From Molanna angustata (taxonomy: Eukaryota > Arthropoda > Insecta > Trichoptera > Molannidae), in NCBI GenBank assembly GCA_963576475.1, contig OY754982.1:21812336-21876335 (forward strand): a DNA stretch of 64,000 nucleotides, read 5' to 3'. The notes below the pieces were generated by a model. It saw nothing but the letters and a program-made list of their open reading frames with translations. It was not told the origin of the DNA and searched no databases. The position numbers and the translations under genes are program-made. This document shows, piece after piece, positions 48,101 through 60,893 of this stretch. Numbering within the stretch: the first letter of the stretch is position 1; the number at the start of each line of letters is the position of its first letter.

Positions 48101-51100
48101 CAAACTCTAAAGATAGATTTTTACATATTTATCTATTCTATTAACTAATGGGTGCTATGTCAAACATTGAATTTTTAACACATCGCCATTATCCGTACAC
48201 CCACTTGAAGTTTTCCTAATTTATAACTCGAATTTTGACAAATATTGATTTTTCAATTAAGTGTTGTATATTTTTCAAAATAGATATTCATATTAATTTA
48301 ATATATCTACAAAATATAACATTTTTTACCTGTAAATGATTACAGTCTGCAAATTACGAGATGTTTATTTTGTTGTGTTTTTTATTTGTTTTTGAAATCA
48401 TTTTGATTTTTAAGGTGAATATTTATTTAAATCATTTTATTTTACATTGTTAATTAAGTGTGTACATCCAAAGTACTTTATATAATTATAATTGAAAATG
48501 TATTTTTTTCAGTCATTTAAATGGCAATATTATTGTTTATTAATATACGCAATTGAAGCTCTCAGCGTCCATTTTGAATGGAAATTGTAAATATAATAAA
48601 ATGATGTTGGATATGTTTCATGTTGTCCTCAAGATTTAGATAATTGCATCGGGTTGACTCTAAATAAATAAAAGTCAAACCTGATTCGCTTGAATATAAC
48701 AAATTTAATACTTTTAGGCCCTTGTTGTCACATTAATTATTATCTATTTTAATCTAACATTATTATAAATAATATAGTATATAATAAATCTCGCATTATT
48801 CACAAATTGCCCAGTTATATTTGCCATGATATCTGCTTTAAAGAAGGGCCGACACCTCTAAGAGTAATATTTTAACGTTACTATTGTAAATATGTGTAAA
48901 TGGCACCTTATATTTCAAATTTACAGAGGTGCGTAAACTTATCTTAAGTCAGCTTTAAGGTCTCGGTAAGTTTATTATCAGAGAAGTAGTCCATTCGGTG
49001 TATGTTTAATATTTACTTGAAGTTTTATAATATTAAACTTCTCCGCGGAAGTTAAATCTTATTGTCCCTATCGTTTCTTAAACTCGAATAATTTATCAAG
49101 TTTCTTATGTGCCATCAAATAAATTATTAGAGTCAAAGTTACATTTAACTAACCGTTCAGTACAAATATAATTTGTATTATATATTGCAATTCTTATTAG
49201 TTATAATTATGCAGTTAGCAGTTATAAAAGTGAATAATGTAATCAATCTTATTTATCAAATAATTATTTACTTCAATTAACAATATATTTATATAATTTT
49301 ATGTTAATGCCGATGGTTCTCTAATCACTCCTGTATTCAATTGCAATTATACTATGACAATCTCGTACATTTTGCTTGTTTGCAATGTGTTTAACGTCGG
49401 CTATATATATATTTTTTAAGCTTTTTAACTATCTACATTATAAAAAGTTGTGAATATTTTTCTTAAAAATTTTAATCTAATGCCAAGTTTATAATATTTA
49501 AGTTTGCCTTTCAGATTCTCATGTAACGAATAACTAAACAAGTATTTTTTATTTTAAATTCTCGAGTGAACTTTATAACATACAATTTATTATTATTATT
49601 ATATAACAATATACTTTTGAAAGAAAAATAATATGATAATTTATTGAGAAAGTGAATATTCTCTTATTAGTCGTAAGGTTTAATGATATGAAGCCTTCTC
49701 TTTATTAAAATAACTTGGATGGTATTAAATAAAAGGGAAAAGATTCATACAAATAATAAAAGAATGTTTTTAGTTATAGATAGATAGAGTTGCACAGAAA
49801 ATTAATGAACAGAGGAATAACACTTTTAAATATTTAAACAAAAATGAATGTCCAACGTATATTTATTATTAATATTCAATACTTTATATTTATTGCACCG
49901 TTTGTAAATGATTTTTTTTTTAAACTGTGTATTTCTAATAATACTCTAGGCATAAATAATTTCAGCTCTGAAAAGCATCCCTTAATTATTTGAAAAAAAA
50001 AATAATTGAATTTATATAATATATATAATAGGTAAATATAATTGAGATATGGATAATTTGAAAGTTTGAGATATACATAAATATATATTATTATATTATA
50101 ATTAAAATAATATTTAAATTGTAACTCACTTTTGTTTTTTTTTTCAAAATTGAAATTTTGACTGCAGCGTCGTAATGGAGTATATTTCATTTTAGAATAA
50201 TTGTGTAATTTCTTTCAAATCAAAAATGAAATGTGCCGTATGAAATATAGATGGATACATTAACTTTTGAATCTTGAATTTTTTATATACAATACATATT
50301 ATAATAATTATAATTAAATCCAGTGAATTTAAATGTTATATAAATAGGTGATGCTGCGCAGTAAATGTCGGTTATCTAATTCTCGATAAAACTTTTACCT
50401 TCTTGTATTTCAATCTATCAAACTACACCTATCTCGTCATAGTAAAATACATTTTTTATTTACATGTTTAAGTTTAGTGTCACGATAACTTTATTTTACT
50501 CTCAGCTCCTCCATTAACAACACAGGTCAGTTTTGTTTATTGTTTAAATGGCTCGTACATGCTTCTTTTTTGGGGTTCTGTCGGCTGACAAAAAGTGACC
50601 GTACACAATGCCTAGTGCACTTGGTTACGAAGGAATTGATGATAATCGAGGTATAATCGACTAGACAGAGCTCCCCCGGCCCTTATAGTTAATAATATAG
50701 ACAAGTTAGATGAGAGAGAGAACATTATATATTTTCTATGATTTTTATGTTCAAGTCTGAAAGGAAAACAGGCGTGGATGTATCTGACCTCAATCATTTA
50801 ACAGTAGGTTATTTAGAGATTTCTGTCTGTACATTTTGTCGTTACATTTATATAATTGTAATTTCTATATTGTTAACTAGAAGCATATATTAAACACTTT
50901 AATGAAAGACTGTCACCATATGTTTAAATCAGCTGTTTTCATTATAATGTCATTTGGCTTGTACAATTATTTCATTGCAATAGAAGGGAATATTTCAAGT
51001 ATACTGTTATTGTTATGTTTTGGGAATGTAATAATAATGTGTGCGAAGCCAATTTTTCCATAAATGGTTGTAGTTTGGGGGTGAGAATGAATTTTAAAAA

Positions 51101-52613
51101 AATAAATTATAATGGAAAATTATTCTATTCTTGTTTAATTGGCCCTTGGTAATTTTTCTAAATGGAAACACTGAAAATTTATTAATGGCCAATTCTTTAA
51201 TGATGTGACACAATCAACAGTTGACAACCGTACGCTTCAGTTTTGTTAGTTTGCAATATTACTAAATTGTCGGAATATCAGAATGGACAGTATGATATGA
51301 GGAGGGGTGGGGAGGGGAGGGAGAAAGTATGTACATGATTGCTGTGTCACTTTGCATTGTGTCAATATCATCCAGCTTTTCTGCGAAAGATGCATTTTCT
51401 GAAATGTTTTTAGCTACAAATTATTTAAAATATTATATTCTTTCAGGAAAGTGCATCTGCGCATTAGTAAATTTCCCTTGTATATTTAAAAAACAATTTT
51501 AATGAGAAAAAAACATTCTTTATTTCATTAAATTTTATCTTCTACTGTACAATTTTCCATTTTTGCATGTAAAAAATCTTAATAAATGACTTCATAATTA
51601 TAATCAAGCATTTTTATTTATCACATTTTTTTCAACTAACAATAGGATTTTACCAATCAAATAATTATTAATTTTAGAGTTAAAAAGCTTCTTCATTACT
51701 GGGCAAGAAATTATTACAACTTAAAAATGCCAAAAAGTCATGAGTAATTAAGAAAATATCCATTATGATCTTTACGGCAGGATCTACAATAGATCTACAA
51801 ATGGTGCAATTGTGTCGGACGTAAGTACATTGGAGGCTCAAAAAAACACTTGTAACAATTCAAAAGTGAATGAATAATTTACAAAAATGCTAATCCTTTC
51901 AAAAAATTTAGTAACATAATATATAAGTAGATGAATGGACTTTAACAAATAATATATAAGTGGCGAAAACCAATGATAATCTTATCTCAAATAAAGTATT
52001 GTTCAAAATGGTGACAGTATATTGTTGTCGCAGTGGTAAACTGAGTTAAGTTTCAATTTAGGTAAAAACTAACAATGTACTGTTTAGAAAAGTTTAAACT
52101 GCAGAGTGGTGAAGAGATTTATGAATAAATATGAAAGAAGTTGAATTATTTTTCATATACATTTTTTGATAGTTGAGAAAAAAAGTCAAATGAAAGACAT
52201 TTAAGATTATATTAAATTATGGGATTACCAAGGCGAAAAAAATATTATAAATGCTTTTTCTATGGAAAATTATCCACAAATCCAAATGACAGTTGTGTCG
52301 GCAATCCGATTGGTGCTCCTCTGTGGATGAACTGCCACATTTTGTCTGCTGTGTCTGTATGTAAGTGTGTATAAAGTGTACTCAATATTCGAGGATATAA
52401 TAGTCTCAGTGCAGGGACTACAAAAGAACCACTCCTAATAATAAATATTATCATTTACAGTGAAAGAAGAACTTGCAAATCTAAATCATGTGTTCATCTC
52501 TCTTAAAAATAATACCAATTTCTTAAAAATAAAACCACTTTTCTGAAAATACAAATAACATAATTTTCACATTTAACACTTCTTTTTCAAAAAAAAATAA
52601 CGTCAATAATTTT

Positions 52614-52766
52614 GGGGAGCAAGTCTGGTCAACCGGCGGAATCAAAACCTTCCATGTTTACCCATATCATGGATATAATTATCTTATGGAGTTCTATTAT
52701 ATCTTAAGATGTTATAGAACTCCACTGAATGGTTTTGATTCTGCCTGTTGACCAGACTTGCCCCCC
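52614..52766. mobile_element. MITE of the GGGGGCAAG family (uninterrupted)
   Basis: A 153-bp near-palindrome: GGGGAGCAAGTCTGGTCAAC on the left, GTTGACCAGACTTGCCCCCC on the right, with the central inverted pair TATGGAGTTCTATTATATC and TGTTATAGAACTCCACTG. Confidence 0.82.
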
Positions 52767-53024
52767 AGGTCTCTATTATATATCAATTGTAATTTTTAGA
52801 ATCAATATAGAATTGCTCGTGGCATGATATTCAGAATTGTGTCGGTGTTGAATCAAGGTAGTTATAAACAAAACGGAATGTATTAGTTATTAGTTATACC
52901 TCGAATGTTTGTTAGTCATTATCTTAAAACATAGGTTGTGTGGCATTACTCAGTTCACCACTATGGTTATTTAGAAGTAGAGGAATTTACCAAATAATAC
53001 TATGGAATGGGGATTTTTTAAAAA

Positions 53025-53030
53025 TTTATT
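53025..53030 (-). terminator. Candidate polyadenylation signal of mRpL14
   Basis: AATAAA on the minus strand starts about 43 bases after the mRpL14 stop codon. This would give a very short 3' UTR, common for ribosomal-protein genes. Confidence 0.45.
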
Positions 53031-53072
53031 TTAAATATTAAACACGACTAACAAACATAATATGTACTGTAA

Positions 53073-56000
53073 TTATATAATTCTACTGGCAATGCTCAGA
53101 ACTTTGGTATAATCTGCTCCCTTGGCATGTGATTTTTCTTTCAAGATAGTCCTCAGAATAGACGGAATAGGAACGTGAATCCTAGTTCCTAAAGGCGAGC
53201 CATTTTCGTCAATCAATACAACATTATTGCTGTCGAATTTGGGAACTTTGCAATTTTGTATCTGTTTTAAACCAACAAGAATCCCGTGTTTTTTTTGTCC
53301 TTTGATCGCAACTAGAACTTTGTCTCCTATACGACCGACCCCTGCAAAAAACAAAATACTAATGATATAATTAAATCAACAGAACCTAGGAGGCCACGTT
53401 TTAATTTGTCTTCTTTCTTGTGATAGACCCTATACTGTCTGTTCTGAAATGGATTCCCAGACGTCTTTCCATCTTTTGGGTGATCTACCACGGGTCTACA
53501 TCTAGCCTCTCAAAGAAGATGTATTTATTCCGAGAGGATCAAATATTTTATGATTGCATATTTATTTATTATAATACAAAAAAAATACATATATTAAAAC
53601 AATATAATATATACAAAACGTAATCTTATACAACATCGCCTCCCTCTTAAAGCTGACAAATCTTGTGTAAAAGGAGGCCGTGTGTAGCTATCATAAAGGC
53701 CAAAATATTGATATATATATCGACGCTTGAAAGGAAAAATCGACTAAGCGACATGTAGGCAATTTTACAGGAGAGCCATTTAAAGTTAGTAATTTTGAAA
53801 AAAAAATCATTGTAAATCACCTATTTATTGTATTCGCATAATTCCAACGAAATTTAAAAACTGTTTAGACCCTTTATCATTTGCTATTGATAGATTTCCG
53901 ATTAGTTGGATTATTAATAATTTTATGTCGCTTAGTAATTTTTTCATTAAAATTCCAAACAGGAAAAAATTACCAACCAACAAGAAATACTTTATATTAA
54001 ATAGGAATAAAGTCTTATATAGATATTTTTTCAGAATTAAAGTGCGGAAAAAATTACCAACCAACATGAAATACTTTATATTAAATAGGAATAAAGTCTT
54101 ATATAGATATTTTTTCAGAATTAAAGTGCGGAAAAAATTACCAACCAACATGAAATACTTTATATTAAATAGGAATAAAGTCTTATATAGATATTTTTTT
54201 AGAATGAAAGTGCGGAAAAAATGACTAAACAACAATAGCGTGTTCTTATGTTCAGGGTTATGTTGCTTATGCTTCTAGAATAAACTGTATCCAACTGGGA
54301 ATTTTTAACCAATATACAAGTTGTAGGTATGTTTCGACCAAAATATTTTTATATTTTGTTTATAAAAGATAAATAACAAATTTCCAAAGAATCTTAAATC
54401 GGACAAAAATAAAAAAAAACACCTGTTTTATAACCAAAAAATTGTTTATTTTTAAATAAAAAATCGACATAAACTATAATAAAGGAAAAAATACCTGTGT
54501 ATTATTTATTATATATAGGTACTCGCTATAAAGACATTATATCCAAAATAAAAATAATTGTAATTGTAAATATTGGTAACGAAGTATTATATCTAGTACC
54601 TACTCATTATACCGCTATGTATGTATTTAGTTATAAGCCCTGTAAATAACATACCATACATACAAACACAATTTACAAATAAATGGTCGTTGATTATTCA
54701 GGCTTCTTACATTTCCGTCTTTTAAGATATCATTCATGCCATCCTTTTCTAGGGCAACCCCTGATATTCACTCCATCTCTTACACCTTTGTATTTTTTTG
54801 TTTAATATAATATGTATTTAAAACGAATTAATTATAACATGTATTTAAACGACTAATTCACAAAATAATGCAATTTGAATTTGTACATAAGTTAAAAAAT
54901 ATTTTTTCGTGAATGGATAAAACTTATCATTAACATAACGTATATCATATACTTTATAATAGAACAAAGTATGTATAGGTAGATACTTTTTGTATCGGAA
55001 TTATAACAGGAAAATAGGCAGATAAATTATTATAAAAATACCGACTCAATGTCAGGTACCTACATATAAACTTAAAAAAAATAGTAAATCGTATTTTTGG
55101 TAATAAATTGAGATCACACATTCACATTAAACATGACATTAGACTTAGTACCCAAGTTTATATAAGTATAGGAAAAAAAATGTTTTTAAATTCTTATCCA
55201 ATTAAACACTTAAAACTAATTCAAAACAGTTCAATTATTTTTAAAATTGGAATGCACTGAAGAAAAATATTATTGATAGCAAAATGTCAGTCTTGAAATA
55301 AATTAAGTCTTATCAGTTTCCACATCTTCGACGTCTGATTCAGGCAATGTGTCTTTTAATGTTAAAGAATTTGGAATGGTGGTATACTCATGTAAGAAAT
55401 GAGCGGGGATAATTTTGTCCTTACAAAGTTTAATTAAATCGTCATATTTTGGTTTTGATATTGGTAGAAGAGATCGATAGCATGGCATAAGAGGTAGTTT
55501 AGTTTTCGACTGAACTTCGATTTCACTGGACTCTGCAGATTTGTTCATTGTATATTTTACATAAATTTTTGTAGGCTTATTTTTCTTGAATGTAGCAATC
55601 CTAATTTTGCTAATTTTTCCAGTCAAATTACCCTTGAAATATTTATCAGCAAAAGAGTCCCATTTATAAAAATCTTCATAACTTGCTTTTTGAACCTCAT
55701 ATGGAAAAGGGTCCTTTCTTGCCGTGGCAAACACAGTGTACCACTGCGACGGTGCATATATGATAGTTTTCTTGAAGTTTGCTTCTATTACTGCATGGAC
55801 ACTATCAACGGGCATGTATGTGTGACCAGTCAGTAAATAATTTACTTGAATTGTTTCAAGATTTTGACATATTTGTAATCATCGCTAAAACTATCCGGTT
55901 CCGATTTTGGCCTGGGCAGCAGTCACAGTAAAGGAGTAAGTTTTTAATGTCGCCTCTCTCATCTACAGACTTAATGTATTTTTGTAGATTACTGGCGATT

Positions 56001-57823
56001 TCATTGGCTCCTCTTTTCCCATTTCTTTCATCCCAATAGAAACAAAATACTTTGCATGTACCATTCTCGTAAAAACACAAGTTGTATACCGCTAATAATA
56101 TATTCGCCATGAGGAGTATTCAAGACCTTTTCCAGGTCAAAACTCACAAATAGTGTGCTGGAATCACTTTTATGAATATTTTTATGAGCGAAGAAGCGAT
56201 CATAGCTTTCATTTTTCTCAATCTCATGAGCTGCTTTCTCTGCCATTTTTGCTGTATCGGTGGAATCTAACTTAACATCACTCTTAACAATACGCACGGG
56301 AGGCACAACTACCATTATAATTAAAATTTATTCTCGCAAAAGATATCTAAGCGACAATGATATAACAAAAAAAAACAGGTCATATTATCCTAAGCAACAT
56401 ATTTGATATTTTATAGAATCAGGAATAAATTACTAACAGACATGTTTTTAGTATATGAAAACTGATAAAAATATCTAAACGCCAAACATAAAATATTCAA
56501 GGAATGGTAAAAATGCGTAAATAAGAAAAAAACACAATTTTCTGAGGGGTAAAACTAACTAACCTAAATTATTTTTTTTCGTGAGATCGGGATAAGACGA
56601 ACAAAAGCCAAAAAAGTATTTATCAAAATCATGTAAAATTTACTAAATACAAAAACTGTTATGGAAAAAAACCTAAATACATTATTTTTTAAAAAGATAA
56701 GAAAGTTAGTCGCTTGGTCGCCGAAAACTAGTAAAAATGCTCAAAATGAAATATATCTAAGCGACATCAAAAGTCGTCACAGAAACATGAGAGTAAGGCC
56801 AATCGACGCGGGATTTTTTGGCGAATCCAATGATGTATATAACTCAATATCGCCAAAACTGTCGCTTAGTCGATTTTTCCTTTCAAGCGTCGATATAATT
56901 ATTAGCTATGTATGTATTTATTACATTTTATTTTATTCCACTTTATTCAAAGCACACAGTAAATGACTGGACAAATACAAGTGATACACAATTTAGGGTC
57001 GTATTATGGGAGTCACCAAAGAAACATGTTAACAACAATTTTTATAATAATTTTTGAAGATTGATTTGTCAAAAAATAACCCGAGAGGCTTATTACAATG
57101 TGGTATAAGGGAATTCTCCTTCCTCAGAATTATTTATCTTTCTGATTTTGGTATTCCTCATACAATCTTTATTTGTTTTACCTGCTATCATCCATAGTTT
57201 TCATTATTTTTTGTCATTATTTATTTTCGAACTTTATGTACACAATAAAATACATAATGGTGCACAATAGTGGGTTTAATCAACCATATTCATTTGTTAA
57301 AGTGATTAGAGTGTATGGTATATAACCAACATATAAATATAAATAATAGGGACAAGGATTGGATAAGGGGGTACAATAAAGCGATATTGGCAATGGATAT
57401 AATTTTCAGATTTCTTTTGAAAGCGGAAAATGTCAAAATTGCGATGGGAATGATGGGATGGGGTTCTATCAGTATCTGAACGAAGAGACAACTTGTGTTC
57501 TGAGAGAAAGTGAAAATGATTTCGTAGATAAATATTGGAATGTTGGGGTTGTTTGTTAGAAGTGTGAGGATGCGTAGGTTTCTACGTAGCCTGTGAATAA
57601 AATAATTTCAGTATATCAATTACTTACTGGTTTTATTATATACATGGATACATTTGGGAGGTTTTCCCTCTGCCATAGCTCTTTTTCCAATTTCTGAGTT
57701 GTCCACCACTCTCAATCGAGACAACAATCGAATTTCATTACAAACTGACGTTGTATGAAAAGATGAAACAAAATATGTGACTGCTTGAGGAATCTTTGAT
57801 AATATTCTACACGAGTATGCCAT
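53073..57823 (-). CDS. mRpL14: Mitochondrial large-subunit ribosomal protein uL14m (complete, 154 aa)
   Basis: This is a structural protein of the mitochondrial large ribosomal subunit. Exon 1 is 57823-57628 and exon 2 is 53341-53073 including the TAA stop, separated by a 4.3-kb GT-AG intron. The junction splits an Arg codon and gives VYNKTRVGRIGDKVLVAIKG. The C-terminal part, including PKFDSNNVVLIDENGSPLGT and IPSILRTILKEK, is the conserved L14 core with its nucleic-acid-contacting loop. The N-terminal region is rich in Ser, Thr and Arg (MAYSCRILSKIPQAVTYF), as expected for a mitochondrial import signal. The chosen start is the Met at 57823. An upstream in-frame Met at 57862 exists, but TTTTGTAG just before the chosen ATG could be a 5'-UTR splice acceptor. 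The intron holds a LINE scrap and a complete 3.2-kb DNA transposon. Confidence 0.93.
53435..53505 (-). pseudogene. LINE C-terminal scrap in the mRpL14 intron
   Basis: The minus strand encodes RGRSPKRWKDVWESISEQ, the typical basic C-terminal motif of LINE ORFs. No more of the element is recognisable. Confidence 0.6.
53968..54222. repeat. 84-bp tandem repeat, about three copies, inside the transposon
   Basis: TACCAACCAACA marks units at 53971, 54055 and 54139. Because 84 is a multiple of three, both strands stay open (53925-54224 plus, 53825-54235 minus). These frames are repeat artefacts. Confidence 0.9.
54695..54785 (-). pseudogene. LINE C-terminal scrap inside the transposon
   Basis: The minus strand encodes GVNIRGCPRKGWHE, then a stop and further basic residues. 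It resembles the GRGRPR motif of 36105-36400. It implies a LINE fragment nested in the DNA transposon, or captured by it. Confidence 0.45.
55303..56315 (-). pseudogene. Broken DUF7869-family ORF, probable transposase
   Basis: Three frames join in order: 56315 to about 56100 (ending SFDLEKVLNTPHGE), about 56110 to 55860 (YNLCFYENGTCKVFCFYWDE, RNGKRGANEIASNLQKYI, LLLYCDCCPGQNRNRIVLAM), and about 55857 to 55303 (YLLTGHTYMPVDSVHAVIE onward, stop at 55303). At least two frameshifts separate them. The family pattern I recall is FDL, then YSDNC-GQN-N, then GHTY-P-D----IE, and all are present. Acidic residues at FDL, YCD and VIE could form a DDE-type triad (inference). The usual N-terminal region is missing, so this copy is truncated as well as frameshifted. 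Confidence 0.75.
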
Positions 57824-59155
57824 TCCTACAAAATATTTAACTTTAATGAAAGTTGCTTTCAATTAATAATTAATCAAACAAGATAGGTTATGTTATTTAT
57901 AAAACCATGAACTACGAAACATAGGGTAGAAAGATTATTACGTTTTTTTAAACATACCTAAATTTTAATGAGATTAACTTTATAAAATAAAAGTTATTGA
58001 ACAAATAAAATTTATTTAGAAATAAGTTTAACTCATTTGACAGATAATCTAACTATATTATCTGTGATCTAACCATAGAGATCTAACCATCAACAAGAAA
58101 TAAGAAGTCTATGAACCATTTCTCCGAGGCTTATTATCTTTATATATAAAAATAAATGTTTGTATGATTGTGTGTCGTAAAAATGTATGTGTTTCTGTGT
58201 ATAAGACCGTTTTTTTTTATTTCTCATGCAACATTTGCATGAAAAATAAAAAAGAAGCTACGGTTTAAAATTTTCGCGAAACAACTTGAACGAGCTTCTG
58301 GCTGCACAGGGGGCAAATTTGTATCTTTTTGCTTCGTTATTTTACGTGCAAATAGCCCCCACTTCTCGGCTAAAAGTTCGAGATGTTAAGCTACAACTTT
58401 TCCAACTGTGCCACGGCGGTCAGCGTCTTTTCGTCTAGACAGACTTGAATGTAAGATAAAAAATGGCTGACGAATAAGATGTAGAAATTTTACTGTTATC
58501 ATTATTGGCGATTGATCGCTTTTCACACTTTTAAATATACTTCGTATACAATTGAAATAGATTAAAACACAATTCCCGTTAAACAATTCAAGTTATTAGA
58601 CAAATACGGGACATTCACTTTTTTTTCTTTTACTATAAATATGGTACTTAAAATAATAGAAAATATGGTATAATTTTTATTATAAAATATGGTATAATTT
58701 TTATTTTTTATTTGCTTTCTAAAGCTTTTTATAGCAATATGAAAGACGTATTTTGAATGACGCGCTAAAACGGTTCATTTGGGTCGTGACATTACAATTC
58801 ATAGTGGATGTATTTTTCAAATGCATGTCATACATTTTGTTCACGACTTATTGATTATTGCGTTTAATGAAATCGTATTTCCGATGCTAAAAATATATAT
58901 TTTAAATATTATTTAGATTCGAGGTGTATTAATACGAATGTAATATTCCCAAAGTCATAAAATTCGTTAATTATAAATTCTTGTTTTTAACACTAAATTA
59001 TAAATTATAATTCTATGTTTTTACCAAATAAAAAAAAAAACGTCGTATATTTTTCACGGCTTTTCCAACTTTGAAGTCAAAAAACACCAATTTATAGGCT
59101 TCGCAGCATATATGTTTCATACATGGATTTACTCATTTAGTGTGACTTTGAGTGT

Positions 59156-59203
<48 letters not shown>

Positions 59204-59206
59204 GTG

Positions 59207-59241
<35 letters not shown>

Positions 59242-60149
59242 GTGAGGGTGTATGTGTGTGTGTGTTTGAGGGTGTGTGTGTCTGTCCCCCCCCCTTTATA
59301 ACAGAATAAATAAACATTTATAGTCCTACAAAACTTTTATAATCAGAATGTTGAATTTATGTTTTTATCAGGGGTTATCAACCTTTGAATTTTTACTTTA
59401 TTTTTCCATATATCTCAAAATCCATAAAATCTAAAACGCTGAAAATTGGTATAAATATAGACAACTACAAAATCTCAAATACGTTTATTTAAAAAAATCC
59501 AGAGTTTCTCAAACTTTTTTTTATTAGGATAATTGTTTTTTATGATAAATTTATGTATTTACCTGCCTATATTTCCAAAGTTTTTAAAAATATCGAAAAA
59601 AGCCGAAACATCCCAACTAGATAATTTAATTTTCGAAAATATGAACATTGTAGTAGTACATTTCGAACGTTTATTAACAATTTTTATAAAACTTGAATTT
59701 TGTGAGGACATTGTTTCATATAATTTGTAAGGCAGTATACACTACACAATATCTACGGGGACTCAATAGTTTGATACTAAATCTCCAAACATACATACCT
59801 ACCACCATGCTGTTTTCATATTCTGGGTAGGAAAAAAAGACTGACCTCCATATTATTCTATGCTGACATACATACCTACATGTTTTATATAGAAAACCAA
59901 ATATCTTAAAATGTTTATAAATTTGTGTTTGTGTTTATAGTTTGGTACGTATTCTTCAATTATACATACTATCGCCATCGATAGTTGGATTTCATGTGTT
60001 ACATGCCACTATTAATAGAAAAACAGCAAATCAAGGGGCTGGGTATTACAATGCATGTCGGGTATTTCTACTCGGCAGTATTCGACAGATTTGAGCGACG
60101 TCATAGTGAATAGTCATAGATTATGGCATTATAGATAATATAGATTATA
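57824..60149. other. Divergent interval between mRpL14 and symplekin, left part
   Basis: No host gene was recognised. A SINE C-like head remnant lies on the minus strand near 58390-58425 (CCAACTGTGCCACGGCGGTC). A repeat start resembling TATATAAAAATAAATGTTTG lies at about 58143. The GT microsatellite is at 59149-59284. The remainder is AT-rich and featureless to me. Confidence 0.5.
59149..59290. repeat. (GT)n microsatellite ending in a poly-C tract
   Basis: Long GT runs are interrupted by TTTGTG and GAGGGTG variants and end in CCCCCCCCC at about 59286-59294. The minus-strand Thr-His open frame across it is an artefact. Confidence 0.95.
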
Positions 60150-60157
60150 CTGATTAT

Positions 60158-60893
60158 TAGACATGTGTAACTCAACAAAATTCCTTGCGTCAACCCGTAG
60201 TGAGCCGCGCAGCTCACTGCACCGGCTCACTGAGTTAACCCATAATTGCGTCATGACGCATCAAAATGACGCCGGTCGCCGAGTGAGATGTGTACCGCGC
60301 ACCATCTACATGACACATTCAACAACTCACTGGCTCAACAACCCACTGGCTCTTAAGTACCTACATACAGCGAATGAATGAACTGCGTTGACCTACATTG
60401 TATACGCGCACCTACCGACTTATCGTAAGACATTTAATAAATCAATGACGTATTTATATATCATTGTAATAAATGCGTAATAAAGCTTAGGTGTCTTGTC
60501 TTTAATATTCTATCTAAATCTATTCCGTTTAAAATATGATGAGTGATTGAAATACATATTATTAGTAAATACATATTATTAGGTATTGTATTTTATGTAA
60601 GTAAAGATTATTATTATATTCATTATATTTCATGTACATGTTTAAAAATATCACAACTTTCCCGATTCTACTTTTAAAAGTAGAATCGGGAAAGTAAGCA
60701 TGTCGGTTAAAAAGCAGGCAACGCAATAACTCAATATCCTAACACTGTTCGCATTCTCCCGGTCTAGCACTCACGACTCAGTCGACTCACTGCGCCGTGA
60801 GCCAATACGTTACGAAGGAGTGGGTTAACCCACCCCGCGCAGTGAACTGGATCGACGCAATTGAGCGGCGCAACGCAGCGTTACACATGTCTA
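60158..60893. mobile_element. hAT-type non-autonomous element just upstream of symplekin
   Basis: The 736-bp element has perfect 14-bp terminal inverted repeats, TAGACATGTGTAAC, and an exact 8-bp target duplication, CTGATTAT, at 60150-60157 and 60894-60901. Subterminal regions are GC-richer and carry repeated CTCACTG/CAGTGA motifs. A perfect 38-bp palindrome lies at 60657-60694. No transposase similarity was seen. Confidence 0.9.
60657..60694. repeat. Perfect 38-bp palindrome
   Basis: CTTTCCCGATTCTACTTTT is followed directly by its exact reverse complement with no spacer. It lies inside the hAT-type element. Confidence 0.95.

Larger units (their letters stand above)
44934..53024. other. Convergent interval between calcineurin B and mRpL14; possible long 3' UTR
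   Basis: No gene was recognised over about 8 kb. From roughly 45.0 to 52.6 kb the sequence is AT-rich but almost free of the SINE, LINE and MITE families that crowd the rest of the window. The exceptions are a short SINE B tail fragment near 48148-48200 and the MITE at 52614-52766. Several AATAAA signals occur. The contrast suggests transcribed or constrained sequence, perhaps an extended calcineurin B 3' UTR, but no motif proves this. Confidence 0.4.
53721..56892 (-). mobile_element. 3.2-kb DNA transposon carrying a DUF7869-type ORF, with 33-bp perfect TIRs
   Basis: 53721-53753 (starting CGACGCTTGAAAGGAAAAAT) is the exact reverse complement of 56860-56892. ATAT flanks both ends and may be the target duplication, though it is ambiguous in AT-rich DNA. 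The short TIR motif CTAAGCGAC recurs inside at 53927-53935 (inverted), 56347-56355 and 56757-56765, as expected of transposase-binding sites. The only protein similarity is the minus-strand DUF7869-like ORF. The element lies in the mRpL14 intron in the same orientation as the gene. Confidence 0.85.

Noticed and set aside
53825..54235. Open frames of about 100-136 codons on both strands
   Set aside because: Produced by the 84-bp repeat, whose length is a multiple of three.
59129..59317. Thr-His repeat protein on the minus strand
   Set aside because: Translation of a GT microsatellite.
60163..60381. 72-codon plus-strand frame (and 60797-61030)
   Set aside because: Lie in the GC-rich subterminal parts of the hAT-type MITE; no similarity recognised.
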